From Bilabrum cf. latius (taxonomy: Eukaryota; Bigyra: Bicosoecida; Bigyra; Bicosoecida), in the NCBI GenBank assembly GCA_965178125.1, contig OZ237750.1:1054001-1118000 (forward strand): a DNA stretch of 64,000 bases. Direction: 5' to 3'. Numbering within the stretch: the first letter of the stretch is position 1; every line of letters starts with the position of its first letter. This document shows, one piece after another, positions 45,573 through 55,100 of the stretch. Made by a program: the position numbers and the translations under genes. Under the pieces are notes generated by a model. That model did not search any database, was not told where the DNA came from, and was given only the letters and a program-made list of their open reading frames with translations.

Positions 45573-48116
45573 TTAAAAACCGCTGTCATCTGCACCGTCT
45601 TGGTCACTATCCCCTTCCAGCTCAAACTGCTCGCTCTCTTGCGCGCCACCCATGGGCTCCCTGCGCCTCGCCTTGGCCGAAGCCCCGCCACTGGCACCAC
45701 CGCGCCTGCCACTGGCGGGACTCAACGGGGCGGGCGACTAGGACATCGCGCCCCCCTCGCTGGTCATCAGGCTCCGCACCGTATCCCGCACGGCTGCCAC
45801 CACCCCTGCCTCCATCTCCCCTATGGCCCGCATCCTGGCGGCGCGCTCCTGTGCCAGCGCGGCAGCCGCACCGCGGGACTCCCGCTCGGCCCTGTCCGCC
45901 CGCGCCTCGGCCTCCCGCACCCGCTTGGCCCAGGCATCCCTCTGCATGGCCAGCTGCCTCCTGCCCTCCTCTTCCGCGCCCCTCGCCCGCTCCTCCGCGC
46001 GCTCCAGCCCACGCTCCGCCTCGCCGGCCCGAGCACCAGCCTCCTCCGCTCGCCCCTCCGCCGCACGAGAGGCCGCCCCCGCCCGCCGCTCCCCGTCCTC
46101 AGCTCGAGCTGCTGCGGCCCTCGCCTCCCTCAGCTCCGTCTCCCTCGCCGCCAGTGCCCCCCGCAGCTGCTCCACCTCCCTGCCACTCGCAGCCGCCCTG
46201 TCCTTCAGCGACTGGCTCTCCGCCGCAGAGGCAGAGGCGGCGGATTTCCTCGCCGCCTCCACGGCCCGCACGCGCTGGTCGGCCGACTCTCGCTCCGCCT
46301 CCAACCGATCGTGCGCCTCGCTCCTCAGCGCCGCCTCCTGCTTCTGCAGCGCCGCCTCCCCCTCCGCCCTCGCCCTGGACAGCTGGCCCCGCGCCTCTGA
46401 CAGCTGCCTCTGCGCCTCGGCCAGCTCCTCCTCCAGCCGAGTGGCCCGCTGTGTGGCCTCTGCTACCGCTTGGTCTGCCGCCCACCGGGCCCCGCTCACC
46501 TCGTCCTGCGCCTTGCGCGCCGCCTCGGCTGCCCTCCTGCTCGCGCCCGCCTCGGACTGCTGCAGACGGGCCCGCAGCGCCTCCAGCTCGGAGCGAGCTT
46601 CGGCCGCCGCAGCCACGTCCCTCGCGGCGTCCGCGCGCGCCTGCTCCGCCTCCTGCTCGGCCGCCGCTGCCGCATCGTGCGCCTCGGCCAGCTCTTTGCT
46701 CAGCCTCGCCCGCGTCTCGTCCAGCTGCCGAGACACCCGCCGCCGAGCAGCGTCCGCCTCTGCCCTCAGGCGCGCCGACTCGTCCACCCGCTTCTGCGCG
46801 GCCTCTGCTCTTTCTTCTGCCGCCCTGCGTTCCTCCTCGAGGTCTCGAAGGGCCGCGTCCAGCTCCCGTCGCGTGCCCGCGTGAGCCTCCGTCTCTGACC
46901 GGAGTCGACTGAGTGCCTCGCTCTGGCCGCGCTCCGCTGCCAGGCGGGCCTCGTCCGAGGCAGCGGCCCGCGCCAGCGCTGCATCCGTTTGCTTGCGCGC
47001 CTCGTCCGCCTCTGCCCTCACCATGCCCACGGCCTCGTCCCGCCTCTTCTCCAGCGCCTCGTCCGCGGCCCGCCGCGCGAATGCCGCCAGCGAGTCCGGG
47101 ACGGCAGGCAGGCCCGCGGCGTTGCGCCTGCAGCACTTGTCGATGGCCGTCTCGTCCTCGGGCCTGGCCCTGTTCCCCGCCACCAGCAGTCGGGTCACGC
47201 TCGCGTTGTACTCCATGGCCTGCCCCAGTGCCCCGCAGGCCTCGGGTCCCATGTCGTTCCAGCGCAGGTCCACCATGCGAAGGCAGCGGTTGCGGCGCAG
47301 TGTCCCGGCCAGCATCTGCCCGTCCGCCCCCGTCAGGCGGTTGTTCCTCAGATCCAGGTGAGTCACGGACCCGGAGTCGGCCAGGGCGGCAGCCAGGTCG
47401 GCAAAGCCCTCGGCGGCCCTGGGCTCGCCGGAAGAACCCCCCAGCCGGTTCCACTCCAGCACCACGCTGCGAAGGGCGGGCGCGTTCCGGATGGCCTCCG
47501 CCACAGCGTGCCCGTCTGCGATGTCGTTGCCGCGCAAGTCCAGGTGCGTCACTCGCACGGAGCCGCGGCCCTGCAGGTCGGCCAGCGAGCGGGCGAGCAC
47601 GCGGGCCCCTTCGTCTCCGATGAGCCCGTCTGCCAGGCCTGCCCGGCGGCTGGCAGCCTCCTCGGCGCGGACCATAGCGAGCGCGTGGGAGGCCACGGCC
47701 GGGTCCGAAGCGCCCGCCGCCGCCCTGCCGAGGTCCCGCGCGGCGGTGGCTTCCCCGGCCCAGTTTCCTTTTCGGGCTGGATCTTGTACGCCAAAGTCAA
47801 TGTCGGCCTCGCTCTGCTCGAAACCGATCTGCCCGGAAGCCGAATGCGGTGGATCCTGCGGAGAGGCTGACCGCCGAGCATCTCCGCCACCTGCACCGTA
47901 GCGCACGTCAGCACGAAGCCTCGCGGTAGATCTGTCTAGCATATCTGCTACAGATGCATTCAAACCGTCTCCTTGGCGTGTCTCTGTCTCTAGCCAGGAG
48001 GACGATCGGCCCTATCGCTGCGCACTCTAGTCGTGCTCGTGCCTTGAAGTGATCGTGTGCTTTCCAGGAGGCGATAGCGCCGCCACCACCTATCGTTTCG
48101 AGTACGAAGAATCCAT
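45573..48116 (-). CDS. LRRC45: LRRC45-like centrosomal leucine-rich repeat/coiled-coil protein
   Basis: Intronless, 847 residues, ATG 48116, stop TAA 45573-45575. TAGs 48090, 48027 and 48012 lie in a disordered N-terminal region and 45738 near the C-terminus. Leucine-rich repeats span about residues 185-340: THLDLRGNDIAD, VVLEWNRLG, THLDLRNNRLTG, RMVDLRWNDMG. This order of repeats matches LRRC45, including the LEWN and DLRNN/DLRWN variants. A continuous Ala/Glu/Arg-rich coiled coil of about 400 residues follows, then a polar tail. In animals LRRC45 is a proteinaceous linker between the two centrioles. Together with CFAP57 it supports an organism with basal bodies. The coiled coil is very GC-rich, so long open frames also exist on the other strand; those are shadows. 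Confidence 0.87.
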
Positions 48117-48276
48117 TTCGCCACTCATTTGAGCCGGTACAGCTTCAGTGGGTACGCCGCATCGCACACGAAATCCATCCGTTGTCTGTCGCATTATTCC
48201 GGTTTGAAAGACTCGTCACACAAGAATGAATCAGCTGCAGATTTGCCGACATTGATTAGTACCTTGTCCCGTTCGC
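48117..48276. promoter_or_regulatory. Divergent intergenic region LRRC45 / HIG1
   Basis: 160 bases between two start codons on opposite strands. No motif recognised. Confidence 0.3.
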
Positions 48277-48910
48277 ATGGCTCGACCGCTCGCTCGCGAT
48301 GAAGAAGACGAAGATACAGGTTTCTCTGCGAAGCTTGGCCGCGCAGTTAGGAAGGACCCTGGAATCTTCATTGGTGAGCGCTCGTTTTCGCAGATTCGAA
48401 CATACCTCTTCTTTCCGGCTGTATTTGATAGACGGGCAAGGCTACGCGGCGCATTACTCAGAAATGTATGTATATGTTCATCTACCCGGGTACTTGCTTC
48501 CAGCGGTCCGCATTGTTTGCGTTGAACTTTCTGACGCAGGGCTTACACTGGTTGTAGGTGTGCTTGGGAGGGGACTCTATTCATTTGTTCGAAGTGATAA
48601 GTAGACTTCATATCGAATGATGAGGTATCGAGTCTTGTTTCAAGGGGGCGTCGTCTTATTCCTGCTCTTTGGGGTGTTTTTCAAGCCAGAGCTAGGTACG
48701 GGCTGGGGCAAAGTGGAGCAGCACGCTCTCGTTGACAAATAGCAGTTCCTTGACCATGCAAAGGAGATTAGGGAGAAGGAGGCCCGACGAATTCTTCGAA
48801 AGAGAGCTCGGGCGGCAGGTGGTGCTCGCGCGGAGGAGGCCAGGAAACAGCTCGAGGCAATGGCTGGCCAAGCTGCCGCGGAGCAGGGAACTGAACCTGG
48901 CAGATAGTGA
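48277..48910 (+). CDS. HIG1-domain respiratory assembly factor (Rcf1-like)
   Basis: Exons 48277-48373 and 48540-48910, intron 48374-48539 (GTGAGC...CGCAG), 155 residues, TGA stop. The HIG1 domain reads RKDPGIFIG, a first membrane segment LTLVVGVLGRGLYSF, a short matrix/IMS loop, then MMRYRVLFQGG and a second membrane segment VVLFLLFGVFF. This fits the conserved YxxxxRxxxQG core. In family members such as HIGD2A the loop position of TAG 48602 is Gln. Two more TAGs (48740, 48905) are sense. A charged helical tail of about 75 residues follows. HIG1 proteins sit in the mitochondrial inner membrane and promote cytochrome c oxidase and supercomplex assembly. The extended C-terminal helix resembles fungal Rcf1 more than the short animal HIGD1 type. 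Confidence 0.88.
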
Positions 48911-49080
48911 ATTGACTTGAAGCGGATTGCGTTGCATGCCTGCACATGCCATGCAATCCACATCGCATTCATGCACAGCAAGCATAACAACATATTTTCC
49001 CCAGTTTGGTTATCGTCACACCACGGCCTCTTCGTCATTCCGAACAAACACTCACAAATTGTGCGCATCCTCGTCTCTTC

Positions 49081-50110
49081 ATGGCTGGTCCATGGAGACA
49101 TACGTTCCATGGGATCGTTTCTCGCTCGAGGATTGCCGGGCGGCGTTCATTAAGCGTTCGATGGGAGCGACAAAGCACTTTGATACTATCCCAAGCGCGC
49201 ATGGCATCCAGCGCTTCTATTATGGCTTCTTCCACTAGTTCCGACAAGCACTGCCGCTCTTGTGGAAGTTGTGTTAATATGGCACAGATAATCTGCGGAA
49301 CTTGCGATCAAATTCAGCCTGTGGAAAAAGAGACTGATTTTTTTGAGTTGTTCGACATGTGAGCCTTTCGCTTCGTTTGTGTCCATACGAGGGCTAGCCT
49401 TGTCTACAAACTGAATCATTTATCAGTGTTCCATACGAATCGCGCAGGCCTCGCTCTTTTGAGCTAAACGGGAAGGAGTTGCACGAGAAGTACAGATAGC
49501 GTTAGAAAATGGTGCATCCTGACAGATTTGCTCAAAGCGACCAGGTGAGGCTAGGCCAAATCTTATCAATATTCTTAGATTTGCGCTGGTGCATTTGACG
49601 CGCTCTTCCACTCTCGCTTTCTTGGGTCCGCAGGCCGACCAGGACCTTAGTGCTATGGCTAGTAGTAAATTGAATCAGGCGTACGAAACTCTGAGCAACC
49701 CATTGTCTCGGGCGCACTACATGCTATTGTAGTACATGGAAGTAGATCCACTTGCAGAGGGCGCGAGCAGTGGGGCTGGTAGCGGGGACATGGAGCTCTT
49801 GATGGACATGATGGAGCGGCGATCGATCGTCGAGGACCCTTCGACGCCGCTGGACGAGATCTACACGTAGATGCAACAGGCTGACTCTGACATGGCGCGG
49901 GCTATCGATGGATTGCGAGAGAACTTCCGTGCTCTAAAGCCTGCGATGGGGGCTCCGCCAAGCGAGCAGAAAGGTGGCTCCGGCGTATCAGAGCCAACAG
50001 GTGCTGTATAGGAGGCCTGCACTTTACTGGTTCGGCTTCAGTACCTCACTAAATTGAAATAGAAAGGCAGAGAGGTTCTAGATAGTCGAAGGCATGAGGG
50101 CAGACAGTGA
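49081..50110 (+). CDS. HSCB: HscB/Jac1 mitochondrial co-chaperone for Fe-S cluster transfer
   Basis: Exons 49081-49358, 49427-49544 and 49634-50110; introns 68 and 89 bases; 290 residues; TGA stop. The ATG gives an Arg/Ser-rich targeting peptide. A four-Cys zinc-binding module follows (CRSCG and CGTC), as in animal HSCB. The J-domain has FELFD, the conserved KYR-Q-R-QKMVHPDRF helix with the HPD motif, and LNQAYETLSNPLSRAHYML. The C-terminal helical hairpin that binds ISCU begins near TPLDEIYT and ends EACTLLVRLQYLTKLKQK. TAGs at 49497, 49503, 49730, 49868, 50009 and 50060 are sense; the first two coincide with Gln residues of the family motif YxxLQxxxHPD. HSCB delivers ISCU to mitochondrial Hsp70. 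It sits next to HIG1 in the same orientation, 170 bases apart. Confidence 0.95.
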
Positions 50111-50358
50111 GGTAGGCGAGGTCACGTGGCTGTTCGTCCTTCTAGTCAACATTTTTTGAGAGCGTGGCCGGTGTAATCGCTCGGTAGCACTGCTGCAAAG
50201 GTATACATAGTTTGTTCAGCGTACTGGGACGATCTTGGAGAGCTGTAGATAGTTTAGTTGCAAACTCGGCCTCTCTGGTTTCCGTGGCCAAACCGCTCGT
50301 TACTTGGATCCACCCAAATTTATCTCCCAAACTTCACTCGCTGCCTCTCGGGTGTGTC

Positions 50359-51982
50359 ATGGAAGTTGCTCGCACTTTTGCAACGAATGCTTTCGTTGCT
50401 GCGGATACGTTTGTCAAGGAACAGTATGCTGCGAATCCTGTTGTCGTGACGGTAAGTTGTAGTAGTTAATTGATGTTGGGGGACATGATCCTATCGCCGC
50501 ACCTCCAACGTTGTCTGTTTTGAGATTGCATCAAAGCAAAACATGAAGTGCTCCAGCTTTCACAATAATTTTGATCGAATATCTCTCACTGGAACGCGAC
50601 TTCGACAAGATTGCGATCGCTCCGGCGCGGCCCATGGGTGATTGTTTATTAACCTTGGTCCCCATCCTTGTGTTGGCTTGCGGAGATCAGCATGCTGCTA
50701 GGTGACTCTTCATTGCGATAAGCAAGGTCTTGATAGCTTGGTGTTTTCCTACTGAATCGTTTTGCAGATGATCGGGGTCGCTGTGGCGTCGCTTATCCTG
50801 TATATCATCGTGGAGAAGAGCTTCACTGGCGGGCTGGGGCAGCGAGCTTCTTTTTTCACCACGAACTCGTCCATCGAAAACGTTGCTCAGCAGGCAGAGC
50901 TGTACACGAAGATGCACGACGAGGGCGGGGGCACTGAGGAGGATCGCGCTGAGAACAACGAGGAGATGGTGAACCAGTATTACAACCTGTCGACCGACTT
51001 CTACGAGGCTGGGTGGGGCTCATCGTTCCACTTCGCACCCCGGTGGAAGGACGAGTCATTTGAGCAGTCGCTCGTCCGGCACGAGCACTTCATCGGCATG
51101 CAGGCGGGCGCCAGCCAGGGCAAGAGGGTGCTGGACGTGGGCTGCGGAGTGGGCGGGCCGGCTCGCAACATCGCGCGGGTGTCGCGCGCGGAGGTCGTGG
51201 GACTGAACAACAACGCGTACCAGTGCCGCCGCGGCGCCGCGTGGAACAAGGTGGAGGGTCTCCAGGGGCTTGTGTCATTCGTGAACGGGAGCTTCCTGGA
51301 CATGCCCTTCGAGGACGAGGAGTTCGACGGGGCATACGCCATCGAGGCTACCTGCCATGCGGCGGACCGCGTGAAGTGCTACAGCGAGGTGTTCCGCGTG
51401 CTCAAGCCCGGGGCTGCCTTCGCGGCGTACGAGTGGTGCATGGTGGAGGGCTGGTATGACGAGAGCAACGAGTAGCACCGCAGCATCAAGGCCGGCATCG
51501 AGATCGGAGACGGGCTGCCCAACATCTTGTACACCAAGGAGATCCTGGAGGCCCTCGAGGAGTCCGGCTTCGAGATCGAGGAGGAGGCAGACCTCGCGGC
51601 CCCAGGGAACCCCAAGCGGCCCGGCGCCTCGGACGGCAAGGACGGGCCGACGATCCCGTGGTTCGACGTGTTCCGGCCTTCCTTCTTCAACTCCTTCCGC
51701 CAGTTCCAGCTGACGCTCCCCGGGATCACCGCCACGCACGTGCTGGTGGTATTTCTCGAGCTGCTGGGCCTGGCCCCCAAGGGCACTGCGCTCATGCACT
51801 CCAACCTGTGCAGGGCCGCAGAGACGCTGCTGGCGGGAGGAGAGCTCAACATTTTCACGCCGTCCTACTACTTCCGCGCGCGCAAGCCCCTGGACGCGAC
51901 TAGCGACTCTAGCGAGAAGGCAGGCTCCAAGGCCGACAAGAGCAGGCAGCGCTCCGGCTCCCGGGCCCGGTCGTCGCAGTGA
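50359..51982 (+). CDS. SMT1: Sterol 24-C-methyltransferase
   Basis: Exons 50359-50451 and 50768-51982, intron 50452-50767 (316 bases, GTAAGT...TGCAG), 435 residues, TGA stop. An N-terminal membrane helix (MIGVAVASLILYIIV) begins exon 2. SAM-binding motif I is VLDVGCGVGGPARNIA, followed by GLNNN, the acidic active-site region YAIEATCHAADR, and YEWCM. The C-terminal SMT domain contains IEIGDGLP and a NIFTPSYYFRARKP ending. The enzyme methylates C24 of the sterol side chain at the ER, so the organism makes C24-alkyl sterols like fungi, algae and many protists. A single TAG (51473) interrupts the standard reading between ESNE and HRSIKAG; relatives have Glu there, which Gln can replace. The part after TAG is clearly conserved, so it is a sense codon. 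Confidence 0.95.
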
Positions 51983-52153
51983 TCGCTGCCGCTGCCAGGC
52001 TGATCCCCGCGAGGGGCTCATGAGAAGAAATGCCGCTGCAATGAGCTCTTAGCTGTGAATGAAACGATAGATCAGGGGTCCAATGTGTCAATGGCCAGCA
52101 GCGTACTAGTCTGTTTCCAGAGAATAAGATTAGTAATAGTAGACACGCTTTTA

Positions 52154-55100
52154 TCACTTACGTTTCAATGTCCCAGCCGGCACTACATGAGGCTTCGGCC
52201 AAGACCAAACCTACGACTTGCCCGCGCCTGCTTGGCTAGAGGACTTTCCTTCCGGAGACTATTCCGGCGACGCCTCGGGGTGCATCACTGCGTCCGCCTC
52301 TCGCAAAGCAGCCTTCATGGCCTTGTCCAGCTCGCCTTCCACGTCGTGTCGCGCTTCTGTGGCGGACCTCTCCAGCAACGCGTTCCCTGATGGTTGCAGA
52401 ACCACATCTGGCTTGCCGGTTCCCCCAGGGTTGGAGACAGAGATCGTGACCCCGCCCTTACCCGCGCTTATCCTAACCAAATCGTGGGCCTCGCTGGTAC
52501 CCGCTTCACCCTCCGCAGCGACGGCGATGGGTGATGCCGGCACGGACCCCCCCAAAGTTACTGCCCCCTCCTCCTCAACCTTCCCATTGGAAATGTAGGG
52601 AGCCTATGTGGTGCCCCCCTCGGCAGAGCTCAGCACAGGAGCCACGTCCGCCTCGATCTGCTCCCCAGCATCCCCAGAGCCAATCTCTGCCTCCGTTTGC
52701 TCACCTGCTGCACCATCGGGTGAAAAAGCATCCGCCTCCTCCTCCTCCTCCCCAGCTGCAGCCGATTCGGATTGCCCTGAAGAAGCACTGCTGCCTTCAT
52801 CCTCCCCAGCCTGCTATGCATCTGCCTCTTCGTCGCCTCCGTCCTCAGGTGCGCCGCTAGAATTTTCTACCTTCATCTCACCGTCCCTCTTCTGCTCCTC
52901 GCCCTCGCCCTCGGCTGCTACATCGCTGGAACCGGCCAGCTCAGCACCAGCCTGTCCATCCGCGCCTGCCGCACTCCCTGCCTCGCCCTCTGCGTGCTCC
53001 AGGGCACTCAGGATGGCCTGCGTGGCAGCCTCGGCCACTCGGCCCGCTGACCCTGGCACTGGCCCTGACTGGCCAGCACTGGCTGCAAGTGGTCCGAGGG
53101 GGGCAGCTACACCCTAAGCTGCATTCAGACAGTCGCAAGCATCCGCCTGCAGCGACGAAGCCTACCCGCAGTCGCACACTGGACGTTGCGAGGGGCATGC
53201 ATCGCCGCAAGACGCAGGATCCGTCCCCCCGCAGGCTGCAGAATCATCCCCAACCCCGCCCCCGATTCCCCCTTCCTAGGGACAGGACCGCCTCACCGAC
53301 ACGAACCGCTCAGTCTCGCCCTCAGGCTGACCCTGACCCTCGCCTCCCACAGCGCCCCCCGCGGCATGTGCCTCCTTCGTGGCAGCCTCCACCGACTCAG
53401 TCCCGTTCTGCCGTACCGCCCCTGCCAGGTCCTCCACAGCAGCCCTTCCGTACTACGCCCCCAGCTTGACTGCCAGCGCAAGGGCCTCCTTGCCTTCCCC
53501 GTGGGCTTCCATCGCCTCGCGCGCGGCGCGCACCGCCTCGGCCGCCCCCAGCAGAGCCCCGTCCCGCGCTCCGTGGGACAAGGAGGCCATGCCCATCACG
53601 CGAGCCCCCACGCGGGCGCCCGCGTGCGTGGCAGCGGCAAGAATATCCTCCGGGATGCCCTCCACGTTGATCTTGCTGGCGATCTGCTTCACCAAATTAC
53701 TGCGTTCACCCTCGCCAGACGTCTGCTCCAAGATCTCCAGCGCCTTGCGGACACGCTCGTGTCTGCGGAGCGTCTCCTCGTTCGGATACAGCTGCTGGTC
53801 CACGTCGGGGTGGTCGCCCTTGCCAAGGATGTCCCGGGCCTTGTCCAAAGCCTGCTAGGTGCGGTTCTGGCTGGCCAGTGCTGCGCGGTACACACCGCTG
53901 ATCCGCTCCCTGCGCTCCCCCTCCGACTCTGTGGGGGCGTTGGCACCCACGGGCTCGCTCGCCTTGTCGGCCACCTGCTGCACCTCCTCGGCGAGACTGT
54001 CGCCTGCGCTCTCCAGCTCACTCGCGACATCAGCCGACGGGCCGTTGTTCTTCTCCTCGCCGACATCTCCCGCCAGCAGCTGGGCGGCCGCGAGCGCGTT
54101 GTGTCGGCGGGCGCGCCTCGCCCCGGCCCTAGACCGCAGCACCCTGACAGAGGCCTGTTGCTAAAGCAGCATTGCCCCTGTAGGCGGGGGCAGCTGCTCG
54201 GCATCTCCAGTGGAAGCGGAGGGCTCTTCGCTGGAGCTCGTCGATGCAGGTGTCGCGGTGCTGTTGCTGGCTGACTCAGTCGTATCGCCCTCGCTTTCTT
54301 CTTGGCCCTCGCCCTCGCCCGCGCTCTTGCCCAAGTTGTCAGCCACCTCTGTGGCGTGGTGCAGCCGCTCGAGTGCCTCTGCAATGGCGTCCTCCTCCTT
54401 GCTCTTCGTGCCCCCTGCAGCGAACGGGCTCTCCTTCAGCCCGGCCTGCTCTTCTGCCTTCTGGTTCGCATAGTCACCTGCGCTCTGGCCGGGGGCTCGC
54501 TTGACCGGCTGCTTGATCACAGTGCCTGCGGGTGACTGCTCATCCTTTCCAACGGAGAACACACCGGACAAATCATGAGATGCCTCGTCGGCAGGAGTAG
54601 TCGGCTTATAGGGGCCATCCTCGGCTTTATTCTCCTCCTCACCGGCACCCTCGGCACCATCGGCCTTGTTCTCCTCCTCACCGGCACCCTCGGCATCCTC
54701 GGCCTTGTTCTCCTCCTCACCGGCACCCTCGGCCTTGTTCTCCTCCTCACCGGCACCCTCGGCACCCTCGGCCTTGTTCTCCTCCTCACCGGCACCCTCG
54801 GCATCCTCGGCCTTGTTCTCCTCCTCACCGGCACCCTCGGCACCCTCGGCCTTGTTCTCCTCCTCACCGGCACCCTCGGCACCCTCGGCCTTGTTCTCCT
54901 CCTCACCGGCACCCTCGGCCTTGTTCTCCTCCTCACCGGCACCCTCAGCCTTGTTCTCCTCCTCACCGGCACCCTCGGCACCCTCGGCCTTGTTCTCCTC
55001 CTCACCGGCACCCTCGGCATCCTCGGCCTTGTTCTCCTCCTCACCGGCACCCTCGGCCTTGTTCTCCTCCTCACCGGCACCCTCGGCACCCTCGGCCTTG

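Noticed and set aside
45356-45712. Upstream extension of the giant gene start to 45712
   Set aside because: That frame is open further, but it overlaps the end of LRRC45 and the ATG at 45388 lies in the 184-base gap after its stop, giving the more economical start.
45823-46884. Plus-strand 353- and 513-codon ORFs opposite LRRC45
   Set aside because: High GC and Ala/Glu/Arg codons leave the antisense open; composition is Ser/Pro-rich noise and the sense strand has clear LRRs.
51456-51490. Selenocysteine- or pyrrolysine-type recoding, or programmed readthrough
   Set aside because: Codon is UAG in nearly every gene at high density without any local signal, and positions suit Gln; recoding events are rare and site-specific.
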